From NCBI RefSeq assembly GCF_029892285.1, contig NZ_JARXVM010000003.1:62001-126000 (forward strand): a DNA stretch of 64,000 nucleotides, in the 5' to 3' direction. Below the pieces are notes generated by a model. It was not told the origin of the DNA. It did not search any database and was given only the letters and a program-made list of their open reading frames with translations. The position numbers were made by a program, and so were the translations under genes. This document shows positions 18,126 to 26,962 of this stretch, in pieces. Within the stretch, counting starts at the first letter, position 1; each line of letters begins with the position of its first letter. The stretch comes from Rhizobium sp. SG_E_25_P2 (GTDB lineage: Bacteria; Pseudomonadota; Alphaproteobacteria; Rhizobiales; Rhizobiaceae).

Positions 18126-18139
18126 TTGCAATGATGCAA
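18126..18139. promoter_or_regulatory. Candidate LysR box
   Basis: TTGCAATGATGCAA is a perfect inverted repeat (TTGCA-N4-TGCAA) and satisfies the LysR T-N11-A rule. It sits in the divergent promoter region between the LysR gene and the VOC protein gene. Confidence 0.5.
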
Positions 18140-18223
18140 GCGAATGGCGTTTAAATTCTGGGAATATGCCCTATCATACCAAAATACACGAAGTTAACTT
18201 GCCAATATGCAAGGAGAATGGTG

Positions 18224-19159
18224 ATGACGCAGGGTATCCATCATATTACCGCAAACTCCGGAAATCTCGATCGAACTCTTGATTTCTACGGCCGCGTCCT
18301 CGGGCGTCGCCTCGTCAAGAAGACCGTGAATTTCGAGGAGCCGTCAGCCTATCATCTCTATTTCGGCGATGAGACCGGTAATCCCGGCAGTATCCTGACC
18401 TTCTTCGTCTGGCATGACGCCGCGCCCGGACGGCTCGGAATCGGTGAGGCGCAGGATGTGGGACTCGCCGTGCCCCGGCAGTCGTTCGGCTTCTGGATGC
18501 ATCGCTTCATACAGAATGGCGTAAGCTTCTCGCCTTTCGAAAAGCGCTTCGGCGAGACGGTCTTGCCCTTTCGGGATCCGGATGGTCTGCGGCTCGCGCT
18601 GGTCGGGATTGACGGACTGGAAATGGGGCCGGGCTTTGACAGCACTGATGTTCCCGCTGAGCATGCTGTGCGCGGCATTCACAATGTCACGCTGCTCATC
18701 GATCGCAGCGAACCCACGGCCGATATTCTGCAGGCGGTGTTCGGCTATCGGAAAGCGGCTGTTGACGGCCATGTGCAGCGGTACGCTGGTTCGAACAGCG
18801 ATGCGATGGTCGACCTCAGGGCCGCCGGCGATTTCCTGCCGGCCCGCGCCGGCGCGGGTTCTGTGGATCACATCGCCTTTCGCGCCGGTGATCTCGCCGA
18901 ACTGCGCGCTCTGACCGAACGCCTGTCCGCAATGGGCTTGGATGTGACGGAAGAGAAGGATCGGACTTATTTCAAGTCCGTCTATTTCCGCACATCCGGC
19001 GGCGTATTGTTCGAGATCGCCACCGATGGACCTGGCTTCGGCGTCGATGAAGAACTGGACCGACTTGGAACCGGACTCAAGCTGCCTGCCGCGCTGGAGC
19101 CACGGCGCAAGTTGATCGAGAGCTCCTTGCGAGATCCGGCGAGCCTGATCTTGGTCTGA
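18224..19159 (+). CDS. Ring-cleaving dioxygenase-like VOC protein (MhqO/MhqA type)
   Basis: A 311-residue protein of the vicinal oxygen chelate (glyoxalase/extradiol dioxygenase) superfamily with two tandem VOC halves. The first starts at GIHHITANSGNLDRTLDFY and the second at GIHNVTLLIDR. Candidate metal ligands are the His in GIHHIT, the His in VDHIAF and the Glu in LFEIATDGPGF, which fits the MhqO/PcpA-like group acting on hydroquinones. The ATG at 18224 is best: AAGGAG at 18211-18216 is 7 nt upstream, whereas the ATG at 18218 is only 1 nt from it. It is divergent from and probably activated by the LysR regulator. The aromatic substrate is not determinable. Confidence 0.8.
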   Translation: MTQGIHHITANSGNLDRTLDFYGRVLGRRLVKKTVNFEEPSAYHLYFGDETGNPGSILTFFVWHDAAPGRLGIGEAQDVGLAVPRQSFGFWMHRFIQNGVSFSPFEKRFGETVLPFRDPDGLRLALVGIDGLEMGPGFDSTDVPAEHAVRGIHNVTLLIDRSEPTADILQAVFGYRKAAVDGHVQRYAGSNSDAMVDLRAAGDFLPARAGAGSVDHIAFRAGDLAELRALTERLSAMGLDVTEEKDRTYFKSVYFRTSGGVLFEIATDGPGFGVDEELDRLGTGLKLPAALEPRRKLIESSLRDPASLILV

Positions 19160-19238
19160 CCCTCAACACATTCCGCAGCGGTGTGGCTCGGGCGGCGCGA
19201 TGCGCCCCCGAATGAGCCTCCGCGCGTCGAGACCAACC

Positions 19239-20105
19239 ATGAGCGAACAAAATCAAGCTTCCTCAATCGTGCTGCCGATGGCGACAGCCGGGATCACCGC
19301 AAAGCGTAGGCGCTCTGCAACATCGGAGGCGGCGGCCATGCCAGTTGCCGCCTCCGAGGACGCCTATCTGGTGACTGTTCAGTTGGGCGCAACCGCGACC
19401 GCACAGTTGTGGCGAAACGACGAGTGCGTGTTCGACGGAGCATTTGTACACGGCGCTATCGCCATTTTCGACTTGAGCGATCGTTGGAGCGAGCATTTTC
19501 GTTCTGGGTTCGATTTCCTGAGCTTTCATATCCCTTTCGACACGCTCGCCAGGTCCTCGATCAGTCTTGGCTTCTCTGGTGTTCGGGAGATCGCCTGCGA
19601 GATCGGCGTGACAGATCCGGTGTTGTTGTCGCTGTCATTGTCGCTCCTGCCGGCGTTGGAAAATCCGGCGGCAGCAAACAAAAGCTTCTTGCTGCAGGTC
19701 CAAAACGCCATTGTCTCACATCTTCTGCATGTCTACGCTCCGATAGAACGGGCCGCGCCGGCTCGGGGTCTGCTCTCTCCTCGTCAGGAGGAATTGGCCA
19801 AGGACTTCATGCGCGCGAATTTCAACCGATCGATTTCGCTCGAGGAAACCGCGCAGGCTTGCGGCCTGTCCCGCAGCCATTTCATTCGCGCATTTCGCAA
19901 CACAACGGGATCGACGCCGCATCGCTGGCTGCTCGATTATCGGACCGAACGGGTGAAGGCGCTTTTGGCGACCGCCATGACCATCGCCGATATTGCCAGC
20001 GCCTGCGGTTTCGCAGACCAAAGCCATTTGAATCGCGTGTTCCAGAAGACCGTTGGGCTTACGCCCACCGCCTGGCGGCGGCAGTTTGCCCCACGACCGC
20101 GCTGA
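19239..20105 (+). CDS. AraC-family transcriptional regulator
   Basis: A 288-residue AraC/XylS regulator. An N-terminal sensor domain (about 1-185) is followed by a C-terminal pair of helix-turn-helix motifs: SLEETAQACGLSRSHFIRAF and MTIADIASACGFADQSHLNR, ending at PTAWRR. The start is uncertain: in-frame ATGs at 19200, 19212 and 19239 all lack a good ribosome site. It lies downstream of the VOC gene and upstream of the STAND regulator on the same strand. The truncated gene at 16532 resembles its sensor half. The target is unknown; the minus-strand enzyme operon ending at 21629 is a neighbour candidate. Confidence 0.8.
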   Translation: MSEQNQASSIVLPMATAGITAKRRRSATSEAAAMPVAASEDAYLVTVQLGATATAQLWRNDECVFDGAFVHGAIAIFDLSDRWSEHFRSGFDFLSFHIPFDTLARSSISLGFSGVREIACEIGVTDPVLLSLSLSLLPALENPAAANKSFLLQVQNAIVSHLLHVYAPIERAAPARGLLSPRQEELAKDFMRANFNRSISLEETAQACGLSRSHFIRAFRNTTGSTPHRWLLDYRTERVKALLATAMTIADIASACGFADQSHLNRVFQKTVGLTPTAWRRQFAPRPR

Positions 20106-20225
20106 CGCGCTCACGTTCCTATCCTTCTAATTGGGGCACTATCGTCCTATCTGCCACCACGAACTCGGGTGTACAGATCGAGCCCATGCCGATGCCGCCG
20201 AAATGCCTGGCCCGAGGATGACGCC

Positions 20226-21632
20226 ATGACAAAACTCGACCGTAGCGACATGCTGGCGACCACGCCGTTTCAGTTGCGTTCGCGCGAACGCGCTCTGTTG
20301 CGCAATGGGGAACCGGTAAAGATCGGCGCCCGCGCCATGGAAATCCTGATCGCGCTTGCGGAAAAGCCGGGTGAACTCGTCAGCAAGAACGAACTTCTCG
20401 ACCGCGTTTGGCCAAACCAGCAGATCGAGGAAGCCGCGTTGCGGGTCCATCTCTCGGCGCTGCGGCGGCTTCTGGGCACAGATGATCAAGATCGGTCGCT
20501 GATCGTCAACGAAAATGGCCGCGGCTATCGCCTCATCGCCGACCTCATCGATCAGAAACCGGCTCCCCGTTCTCTCGAGAAGCAGTTGCAGGATTTTCCG
20601 CGACCGCTGGATGTCGTGATCGGTCGCGACGACATGATTACTGAGATCGCTCGCCTGTCATCGTTGCGGCGACTGGTGACGTTGTGTGGCCCTACAGGGA
20701 TCGGCAAGACCACCATCGCAACTGCGGTTGCTCTGGAGATCAGCGAAACGCGTGGACTCACTCCGGTCTTTCTCGATCTTGCTCCGCTTCGCGATGGTGA
20801 CCTCATCGTTGACGCCTTGACCGAACTTCTTGGCGGACGAGCGTCTGATGTCGGAGGCATGGATCATGCCCTGCAACTGCTTGCCCGTCGTGACTATCTC
20901 GTCGTCTTCGACACGTGCGAGCATCTGATCGAATGCGTGACGGAAACCGTCGAAGCGCTGTTGCGCGCCGCACCGAATCTCTCCGTCATCGCTGCAAGTC
21001 GCGAACCGCTTCGCGCGGAAGGCGAATGGCTTTTCCGGATTCCGGTCCTCGAAGGTCCGGAGGCGTCGAAAGACGCCGATATCGAAACGGTTCTCAATTC
21101 GCCTGCGGCCCGACTGTTCGTCGAACGCGCGCGCGCCCAGGATTCGAGCTGGCGCCTGGCCGAGGGAGATGTCCCTACCCTGATCAATATCTGCCGGAAG
21201 ATTGATGGGATTCCGCTCGCGATTGAAATGGCGGCGGCAAAATTATCCTCGATGAGCCTGGTGGAACTCGATCACAGGCTGGACGACGTATTGTCCACGC
21301 TGACCACCGGCAGGCGGACGGCGCTTCCTCGCCACCGCATGTTTCAGACGGCGATAGACTGGAGCTATGATCTGTTGAACACGGAGGAGAAGCGGTTGTT
21401 TGCAGCGCTTTCGGTGTTCGAGAACGACTTCCCGATTGATGAGGCCTGGGTGGTCGCAGGCGGCATGTTCGCTTCCTCGATCGGATTCAACGATCTCATG
21501 GCCGCCCTTGTCGCCAAGTCGCTGCTGATGGCGGACCAACACGATGGATCAACGCGGTATCGCTTGTTGCAGACCATCCGTGCTTACGCCTCACAAAAGC
21601 TGCAAGAGAATTGCGACGCAGTCGCCGTTTAG
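20226..21632 (+). CDS. Winged-helix STAND (NB-ARC-like) ATPase regulator, short form
   Basis: A 468-residue signal-transduction ATPase. The N-terminal OmpR-type winged helix spans about residues 12-105, with LRVHLSALRRLLG and ENGRGYRLIA. A nucleotide-binding domain follows, with Walker A GPTGIGKT (155-162), a Walker B-like VVFDTCEHL and the GxPLAIEMAA motif typical of NB-ARC/AfsR-like proteins. Relatives usually continue for several hundred residues of TPR sensor repeats. This one stops soon after the ATPase helical region (YRLLQTIRAYASQKL), so it is either a short variant or 3'-truncated. The ATG at 20226 is preceded by GAGG. Its stop overlaps the convergent DUF1275 gene by 4 nt. Confidence 0.75.
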   Translation: MTKLDRSDMLATTPFQLRSRERALLRNGEPVKIGARAMEILIALAEKPGELVSKNELLDRVWPNQQIEEAALRVHLSALRRLLGTDDQDRSLIVNENGRGYRLIADLIDQKPAPRSLEKQLQDFPRPLDVVIGRDDMITEIARLSSLRRLVTLCGPTGIGKTTIATAVALEISETRGLTPVFLDLAPLRDGDLIVDALTELLGGRASDVGGMDHALQLLARRDYLVVFDTCEHLIECVTETVEALLRAAPNLSVIAASREPLRAEGEWLFRIPVLEGPEASKDADIETVLNSPAARLFVERARAQDSSWRLAEGDVPTLINICRKIDGIPLAIEMAAAKLSSMSLVELDHRLDDVLSTLTTGRRTALPRHRMFQTAIDWSYDLLNTEEKRLFAALSVFENDFPIDEAWVVAGGMFASSIGFNDLMAALVAKSLLMADQHDGSTRYRLLQTIRAYASQKLQENCDAVAV

Positions 21633-22294
21633 GTCCGTTCGCGCCAGAGCGCGACCGCCGCCACCGCCGGCGGAAGGAGAAAAGCCGCCATTCCGAGATA
21701 CGCGTAGGCGACCGCAGCGAAGGCGCAGCCAAATGCGAAGCCGGCGAGATTAGCTGCCATAGATCGCATGCGATCCCTGAGCGCCGAGAGTTGAGCGTCC
21801 GCAATGCCCGCTGCACGGTCTGCGAGGTCGATCATCACCTGGGTTGTTGTGCCGGTCATCATCGTGGTCGGCGGCAGTTTTCCAAGATGGATTTTCTGCA
21901 ATGCGTTTTGGGTCGCCATTGCGAAGACCAGCGTCAGCCCTGTCGCAATCGAGGCAAGATGATCTCCCGCAGGGAATGGCCCCAAGATCAGCGCCATCGC
22001 GGCGCTCGCCGCAAGAAGCACGGTCTGGACGGCCAGGAGGCAGATCAGCCCCGCTTTTTCATCTGGCGCGATCTTGCGGAGCAAGAAGGCGACCACGAAG
22101 ATCGTCAGGGCGAAGGTTGGCAGGGCGAGCAGCTTGGCGACGACACCACTCGCGCCTGTAACCAGCGCCGCGCCGATCGTGACGAAATTGCCCGTCACAT
22201 GCGCCGCAAACAGGCCCTGAAGCGCGAGAAATCCGACCGCGTCCACATAGCCGGCGTTGAAACTCAAGAGAACGGGCAGTGTCTTGCGGGGCAT
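21629..22294 (-). CDS. DUF1275 (YoaK-type) membrane protein
   Basis: A 221-residue integral membrane protein of the DUF1275 family. The signatures are an N-terminal SFNAGYVDAVGFLAL with HVTGNFV, and the mid-protein block ATQNALQK with TTMMTGTTTQ. About six hydrophobic segments are visible. The biochemical role of this family is not established. The ATG at 22294 has GGAG about 6 nt upstream; a longer frame to 22441 reads through the neighbouring intergenic region. It is the last gene of the minus-strand operon starting at 26750 and is separated from the preceding gene by a hairpin. Confidence 0.8.
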   Translation of the reverse strand: MPRKTLPVLLSFNAGYVDAVGFLALQGLFAAHVTGNFVTIGAALVTGASGVVAKLLALPTFALTIFVVAFLLRKIAPDEKAGLICLLAVQTVLLAASAAMALILGPFPAGDHLASIATGLTLVFAMATQNALQKIHLGKLPPTTMMTGTTTQVMIDLADRAAGIADAQLSALRDRMRSMAANLAGFAFGCAFAAVAYAYLGMAAFLLPPAVAAVALWRERT

Positions 22295-22315
22295 ATCCGC
22301 TCCTTCAATGCAGGG

Positions 22316-22342
22316 GCGTTCGCCGATGAGGCCGGCGAACGC
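22316..22342 (-). terminator. Intercistronic hairpin
   Basis: A perfect 10-bp stem, GCGTTCGCCG with CGGCGAACGC, around a 7-base loop lies between the alpha/beta hydrolase and DUF1275 genes. With no U-run it may attenuate or protect mRNA rather than fully terminate. Confidence 0.5.
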
Positions 22343-22361
22343 GAATGTTTGTTCATGCGGA

Positions 22362-23327
22362 TCAGGACTTGATGAAGTCCAGCACGTCGTTGTTGAACTT
22401 GTCGGCCTCGATCTGCGCCAGGCCATGGCTGCCGCCGGCATAGACTTTCAGCGTCGCATTCTTGACGATCTTTGCAGCCTTCTCAGCAGAAGCATGGATC
22501 GGCACGATCTGATCGTCGTCGCCATGGATGATCAGCGTCGGGCATCCGATCTTCTTGAGGTCGTCTGTGTAATCGACTTCCGAAAATTCCTTGACGCAAT
22601 CGTAAAGACCTTTGATGCCGCCTTGCATGCCCATCAGCCAGAAACTGTCGCGGAAGCCCTGATTGTCCTTAACGCCGTCACGGTTGAAGCCGTAGAAGGG
22701 CGTGGTCAGGTCTTTGAAGAATTGCGAACGGTTCTCCATCGTGCCCTTGCGGATGCCGTCGAACACCTCCATCGGCAGGCCTTCGGGATTGGCGTCCGTC
22801 TTCATCATGATCGGCGGAACCGCGCCGACCAGCACGGCCTTCGCGACCCGGCTGTCGCTGTGACGGCCGATGTAATGGGCGACTTCGCCGCCGCCGGTAG
22901 AGTGACCGATCATCACCAGGTTCTTGAGGTCGAGCTTCTCGATCAATTCCGCGACGTCGTCGGCGTATTGATCCATGGTGTTGCCTTCCCACGGCTGGTC
23001 AGAACGTCCATGGCCGCGGCGATCATGGGCGATGACGCGGTAGCCCTTGAGGCCGAAGAACAGCATCTGGTTGTCCCAGGCGTCCGCCGACAGCGGCCAG
23101 CCATGATGGAACAGGATCGGCTGGGCGTCCTTTGGACCCCAATCCTTGTAGAAAATCTTGGTCTTGTCCTTGGTTTCGATGAATCCGGTCGACATGAGCA
23201 GGTGTCCTTCTGCGGTTGCGGTTGAGACGGAGGCGGAAAGGTTGAGAGCGAGTGCGCCCGTAAGGGCGACCCCGGCCGACAGGGTCTGCCGTCGCGTCAA
23301 CGGGAGGAAATCGTCGAGGGAGGTCAT
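22362..23327 (-). CDS. Exported alpha/beta hydrolase (arylesterase / non-heme chloroperoxidase type)
   Basis: A 321-residue alpha/beta hydrolase. The N-terminus [18 protein letters not shown] resembles a twin-arginine signal, so the enzyme is probably periplasmic. The body has an [15 protein letters not shown] oxyanion region, the nucleophile elbow GHSTGG (Ser143), an acid in GDDDQIVP and the catalytic His in GGSHGL. These features match the cofactor-free haloperoxidase/arylesterase group. Its place in the six-gene operon suggests a small-molecule ester or acyl substrate. Perhydrolase activity is known in the family but not demonstrable here. Confidence 0.85.
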   Translation of the reverse strand: MTSLDDFLPLTRRQTLSAGVALTGALALNLSASVSTATAEGHLLMSTGFIETKDKTKIFYKDWGPKDAQPILFHHGWPLSADAWDNQMLFFGLKGYRVIAHDRRGHGRSDQPWEGNTMDQYADDVAELIEKLDLKNLVMIGHSTGGGEVAHYIGRHSDSRVAKAVLVGAVPPIMMKTDANPEGLPMEVFDGIRKGTMENRSQFFKDLTTPFYGFNRDGVKDNQGFRDSFWLMGMQGGIKGLYDCVKEFSEVDYTDDLKKIGCPTLIIHGDDDQIVPIHASAEKAAKIVKNATLKVYAGGSHGLAQIEADKFNNDVLDFIKS

Positions 23328-23357
23328 TTTGTTCCTTTCTTGAAAAATGAGGAATTA

Positions 23358-23807
23358 TCAGTCGCCGTCCACGCCACGGCGCCATTTGTGCAGATCGCTC
23401 CAGGCGACCAGCAGGAAGGCTCCGGCGAGGCCGAGATGCTCGAAGAAGGCGTTGGTCGCCATCGTCCGCTCCATGCCGACAGGCATCTCCCAGAAACGCA
23501 GCGCGATGAAGGTTGCAGCGAGCGTGAAGGCGCCAAGCGCCAGGGCGGCGATCCACCGGCAGAAGCCTGAAAGGATCATCAGGCTGCAGGCGAGCTCAAA
23601 AAAGATTACCGCCGACGCGATCGGCGCGGCGGGCGCCAGGCCGAAATGCTGCATTTCCGCGATCGCCGCGCCGAAATCGAACAGCTTCATCAGGCTGCCC
23701 TGTAGATAGGCGGAGCAGAGCAGCAGGAGCCCGATGAAGCGGGCGGGATGCGAGGTGAAGGCTGGCGCACAGCGGCGGGCGAGATGGGCTTCCAGGTTTT
23801 GAGCCAT
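23358..23807 (-). CDS. DoxX-family membrane protein
   Basis: A 149-residue membrane protein with four hydrophobic helices and the DoxX-type blocks FIGLLLLCSAYLQGSLMKL near the start and VIFFELACSLMILSGF in the middle. DoxX-like proteins are often linked to redox or respiratory functions, but their chemistry is poorly defined. The gene starts 9 nt after the amidohydrolase gene, so it belongs to the same transcript. Confidence 0.8.
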   Translation of the reverse strand: MAQNLEAHLARRCAPAFTSHPARFIGLLLLCSAYLQGSLMKLFDFGAAIAEMQHFGLAPAAPIASAVIFFELACSLMILSGFCRWIAALALGAFTLAATFIALRFWEMPVGMERTMATNAFFEHLGLAGAFLLVAWSDLHKWRRGVDGD

Positions 23808-23816
23808 TGTGTTTCC

Positions 23817-25715
23817 TCACACCGCCCAGCAAGCGCAGCCGAGAGCGCCGAAAAATCCGGAGAAATCCGACACCGGCGCATTCGACGCCCAGGCGCGGGC
23901 ATGATCATGTCCATGCAGATTGCAGCTGTTGGCGCAACCGCAGGCCGATGCCATCCGGCTGAGCGACGTCTTTCCGGCGCCCTCCGGTTCTCCCCAGGCG
24001 GCGTAACCACCGAATTTCCGCACCGGCGACCAGTCGGGCATCGGCGGCGGCAGCGACGTGTCGTCCAAAGCGGCGAAGGCGCCGGCCGCAAAGACGATTC
24101 TGCCGCCAACCACCGTCATCTCGGACGTGATGAAGGAGATGTCGTCCTCCGGGCAGGAGAAGAAATCTCTGTCCGGCACGATGAAATCGGCGAACTGACC
24201 GGCCTCGATACGGCCCTTCTTGCCCTCTTCGTTGGAAAACCAGGCGACATTTTCGGTCCACATGCGCAGAGCTTCCTCGCGATCGAGGCAGTTGGCGCGG
24301 GGATAGAGCGCCATCCCGCCGAGCGTTTTGCCGGTGACCAGCCAGGAGAGCGACACCCAGGGATTATAGGAGGCGACGCGCGTGGCGTCGGTGCCGGCCG
24401 AAGTCTTGACGCCTTTCTGCAGCATGCGCGCGACCGGCGGTGTCGCCTCGGCGGCGCGATGGCCGTAGCGCTCGACGAAATACTCGCCCTGAAAGGCCAT
24501 GCGGTGCTGCACGGCGATGCCGCCGCCCAGCGCCGCGATGCGGTCGATCGAGCGTTCGGAAATGGTCTCGGCATGGTCGAAAAACCAGTTGAGACCGGTG
24601 AAGGGAATATCGGCGTTGACCTTCTCGAACACGTCGAGAGCCCGCGATATGGTCTCGTCATAGGTGGCGTGCATGCGCCAGGGCCAGCGGTTTTCGGCAA
24701 GAACCCCCACCACCTCCTCGAGTTCGCCTTCCATTTCCGGCGGCATGTCCGGGCGCGGCTGTCGGAAATCCTCGAAATCTGCGGCGGAAAAGACCAGCAT
24801 TTCGCCCGCGCCATTGTGCCGGAAGTAGTCCGAGCCTTGCTTGTAGGTCACCGATGCGGTCCAGGCGAGGAAGTCCTCTTTCTCGGCCTTCGGCTTCTGT
24901 GTGAAGAGGTTATAGGCCAGCCGCACCGTCATCTGGCCGTCGTCGGCGAGCTTCTGGATAACGGCGTAGTCGTCTGGATAATTCTGGAAGCCGCCGCCGG
25001 CGTCGATCACGCCGGTGACGCCGAGACGATTGAGTTCGCGCATGAAATGGCGCGTCGAATTGAGCTGGTAGTCAAAGGGCAGCTTCGGTCCTCGCGCCAG
25101 CGTCGAATAGAGGATGCCGGCATTGGGTTTTGCGAGCAGCAGGCCGATGGGATTTCCCTTCGCATCCCGCTGGATCTCGCCGCCGGGCGGATTGGGTGTG
25201 TCCTTAGTGTAGCCTACCGCGCGTAACGCGGCGCCGTTCAGAAGCGCACGATCATAGAGATGCAGGATGAAAACCGGCGTATCCGGTGCGATGGCGTTGA
25301 TCTCGTCGAGCGTCGGCAGGCGCTTTTCCGCGAATTGATGTTCGGTGAAGCCGCCGACAACGCGCACCCATTGCGGCGGAGGAGTCACCGCCACCTGGCG
25401 CTTCAGCATGTCCATGGCGTCGGCGAGGCTGCGGACGCCGTCCCAGCGCAGCTCCATGTTGAAGTTCAAGCCGCCCCGAATGACATGGGTGTGATTGTCG
25501 ATCAGCCCCGGCAGGACCCGCCTTCCCGCGAGATCGACGATCTGGGTGTCCGGACCGAAATAGGTGAGGACTTCATGATCCTGACCGACCATCAGGAATT
25601 TCCCGTCCTTGACGGCCAGCGCGGTGGCGTTCGGATTGGCGCGGTCGAGCGTGACGATGCGACCGTTATGCAGGATGAGATCGGCGGCGGCGTGGCCCTT
25701 GGTGGCGACGTTCAT
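23817..25715 (-). CDS. YtcJ-like metal-dependent amidohydrolase with Cys/His-rich tail
   Basis: A 632-residue amidohydrolase-superfamily enzyme. An N-terminal composite beta domain (LHNGRIVTLDRANPNA) precedes the metal motif LIDNHTHVIRGG. Further ligands are plausible at WFFDHAETIS and SAGTDATR, and the usual C-terminal VVGGRIVFAAG follows. It then continues into an unusual tail of about 45 residues with CGC, a further Cys, HGHDH and a terminal CAC, which could bind a metal or form a disulfide-rich cap. It is central in the operon with isochorismatase-like, XapX, DoxX and hydrolase genes. A second, tail-less paralogue lies at 42019-43671. The substrate is unknown. Confidence 0.85.
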   Translation of the reverse strand: MNVATKGHAAADLILHNGRIVTLDRANPNATALAVKDGKFLMVGQDHEVLTYFGPDTQIVDLAGRRVLPGLIDNHTHVIRGGLNFNMELRWDGVRSLADAMDMLKRQVAVTPPPQWVRVVGGFTEHQFAEKRLPTLDEINAIAPDTPVFILHLYDRALLNGAALRAVGYTKDTPNPPGGEIQRDAKGNPIGLLLAKPNAGILYSTLARGPKLPFDYQLNSTRHFMRELNRLGVTGVIDAGGGFQNYPDDYAVIQKLADDGQMTVRLAYNLFTQKPKAEKEDFLAWTASVTYKQGSDYFRHNGAGEMLVFSAADFEDFRQPRPDMPPEMEGELEEVVGVLAENRWPWRMHATYDETISRALDVFEKVNADIPFTGLNWFFDHAETISERSIDRIAALGGGIAVQHRMAFQGEYFVERYGHRAAEATPPVARMLQKGVKTSAGTDATRVASYNPWVSLSWLVTGKTLGGMALYPRANCLDREEALRMWTENVAWFSNEEGKKGRIEAGQFADFIVPDRDFFSCPEDDISFITSEMTVVGGRIVFAAGAFAALDDTSLPPPMPDWSPVRKFGGYAAWGEPEGAGKTSLSRMASACGCANSCNLHGHDHARAWASNAPVSDFSGFFGALGCACWAV

Positions 25716-25754
25716 GACTGTCCTCGTTGGATCGAATTCTCGTCTCCGACGCGA

Positions 25755-26039
25755 TCAGGCGGCGGGTTCGTCGGCTTCCACTGTCGCCTTCGCCTGTTTC
25801 GGTGCGGCGCCAGACGGCAGATGGCCGAACATGTGAGGTTGGATTTGGTGCAGCCAGGATGAAAAGCCCGGCTCGCGCGCCATCAGGCTGCGTAGGCTCG
25901 GCACGATCTGCTCGCCAACCAGAATTCCTAAGAGCCCGATCAGCGCCACGACGGGCGGGGCGGGCGAGCGCACATTCAGGAGACTGTAGACGATACCGAC
26001 CAGCAGCCCTGCGCCCAGCGACATGAGATAGATTTTCAC
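25755..26039 (-). CDS. XapX-domain small membrane protein
   Basis: A 94-residue protein with two hydrophobic segments. It shows the XapX/DUF1427 pattern: MSLGAGLLVGIVYSLLNVRSP followed by PPVVALIGLLGILVGEQ, then a hydrophilic tail. Such proteins occur next to isochorismatase-like and hydrolase genes, as here; their function is not known. It is the second gene of the operon, 57 nt after the isochorismatase-like gene and 39 nt before the amidohydrolase gene. Confidence 0.8.
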   Translation of the reverse strand: MKIYLMSLGAGLLVGIVYSLLNVRSPAPPVVALIGLLGILVGEQIVPSLRSLMAREPGFSSWLHQIQPHMFGHLPSGAAPKQAKATVEADEPAA

Positions 26040-26096
26040 GGCTGTCTCCCGTTGAGAGGCGTCCGGACCATTGGGTCCGGACGCGGATTGTTGGGA

Positions 26097-26750
26097 TCAA
26101 TGAGCTTCGGACGCGCCGAACATGCTCTTGGCGTAGATGATCCCGAGACCATAGGCGCCGCCGAATTCCTTGGCGATGCCGGTGGTCAGGTCGTAGGTCT
26201 CGCCGCGGGCCCAATCTCGCTGCAACTCGAGCATGTATTGCAGGGCGGTCATCGGCCGCGCGCCGGCCTGGATCATCCGCTCCATCGCCCGGTCATGGGC
26301 TTCGGTGGAGACGTCGCCGCAGGCGTCAGCGATGACATAGACTTCAAAACCCTGGTCGATGGCCGACAGCGCCGGTCCGACGATGCAGACGCTGGTCCAG
26401 AGGCCGGCGAGCACGATGCGCGGCTTGCCGATGGCGTTGACCTCGGCGATGACGCCCTCGTCTTCCCAGGTGTTCATCGAGGTGCGGTCGAGAAGCGCCT
26501 GTCCCGGGAAAGCGCTGGTGATTTCCGAGAACATCGGGCCCGAAAAGCTTTTTTCAGCCACAGTAGTCAGGATGGTCGAGACCCCAAAGCCCTTGGCGGC
26601 GCGGGAGATCAGAGCGGCGTTGTTGCGCAGATTGACCGCGTCAATCGACTTGGTCGCGAAGGACATCTGCGACTGGAAATCGATCAGTATAAGCGTGTGG
26701 TCGTTTGGATTGAGCAGGAGAGATCCGGGGGCGGCTTTTGCTTGGGGCAT
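26097..26750 (-). CDS. Isochorismatase-like cysteine hydrolase (YcaC type)
   Basis: A 217-residue cytoplasmic hydrolase of the isochorismatase-like fold. The probable catalytic triad is Asp24 (LILIDFQSQMSF), Lys67 (TTVAEKSFSGP) and Cys122 (AGLWTSVCIVGPALSA). This subgroup (YcaC-like) cleaves C-N bonds of amides or carbamates, but many members have no known substrate. It is the promoter-proximal gene of the six-gene minus-strand operon and diverges from an AraC gene at 26963, the most obvious regulator. Confidence 0.85.
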   Translation of the reverse strand: MPQAKAAPGSLLLNPNDHTLILIDFQSQMSFATKSIDAVNLRNNAALISRAAKGFGVSTILTTVAEKSFSGPMFSEITSAFPGQALLDRTSMNTWEDEGVIAEVNAIGKPRIVLAGLWTSVCIVGPALSAIDQGFEVYVIADACGDVSTEAHDRAMERMIQAGARPMTALQYMLELQRDWARGETYDLTTGIAKEFGGAYGLGIIYAKSMFGASEAH

Positions 26751-26962
26751 GGTGCTTCCTCGTCAAGGTTTGTTGAGGCCGCCATTCTTGCGGATCACAC
26801 CGTTGGAATATTGTCTTTTTGAAGCGACTTTGGACAATCGCGCTTTTATCCATTGGCGAAGCGGCTATACAGCGACGACAATAAGTGCGACATTCCGGAA
26901 CACAATCTTCGGATGCGCCGGATAGCGGCTGTTATGTCAAAAGCTTTGGAGCCAACTGCGTC

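Noticed and set aside
23748-25226. A 492-codon plus-strand frame opposite the amidohydrolase gene
   Set aside because: It is antisense to an enzyme with a full set of metal motifs; the translation has no coherent domain.
26810-26838. ATTGTC...GACAAT inverted repeat between the isochorismatase-like and AraC genes
   Set aside because: Arms of only 6 bp separated by 17 bases could occur by chance, and AraC proteins usually bind direct repeats.
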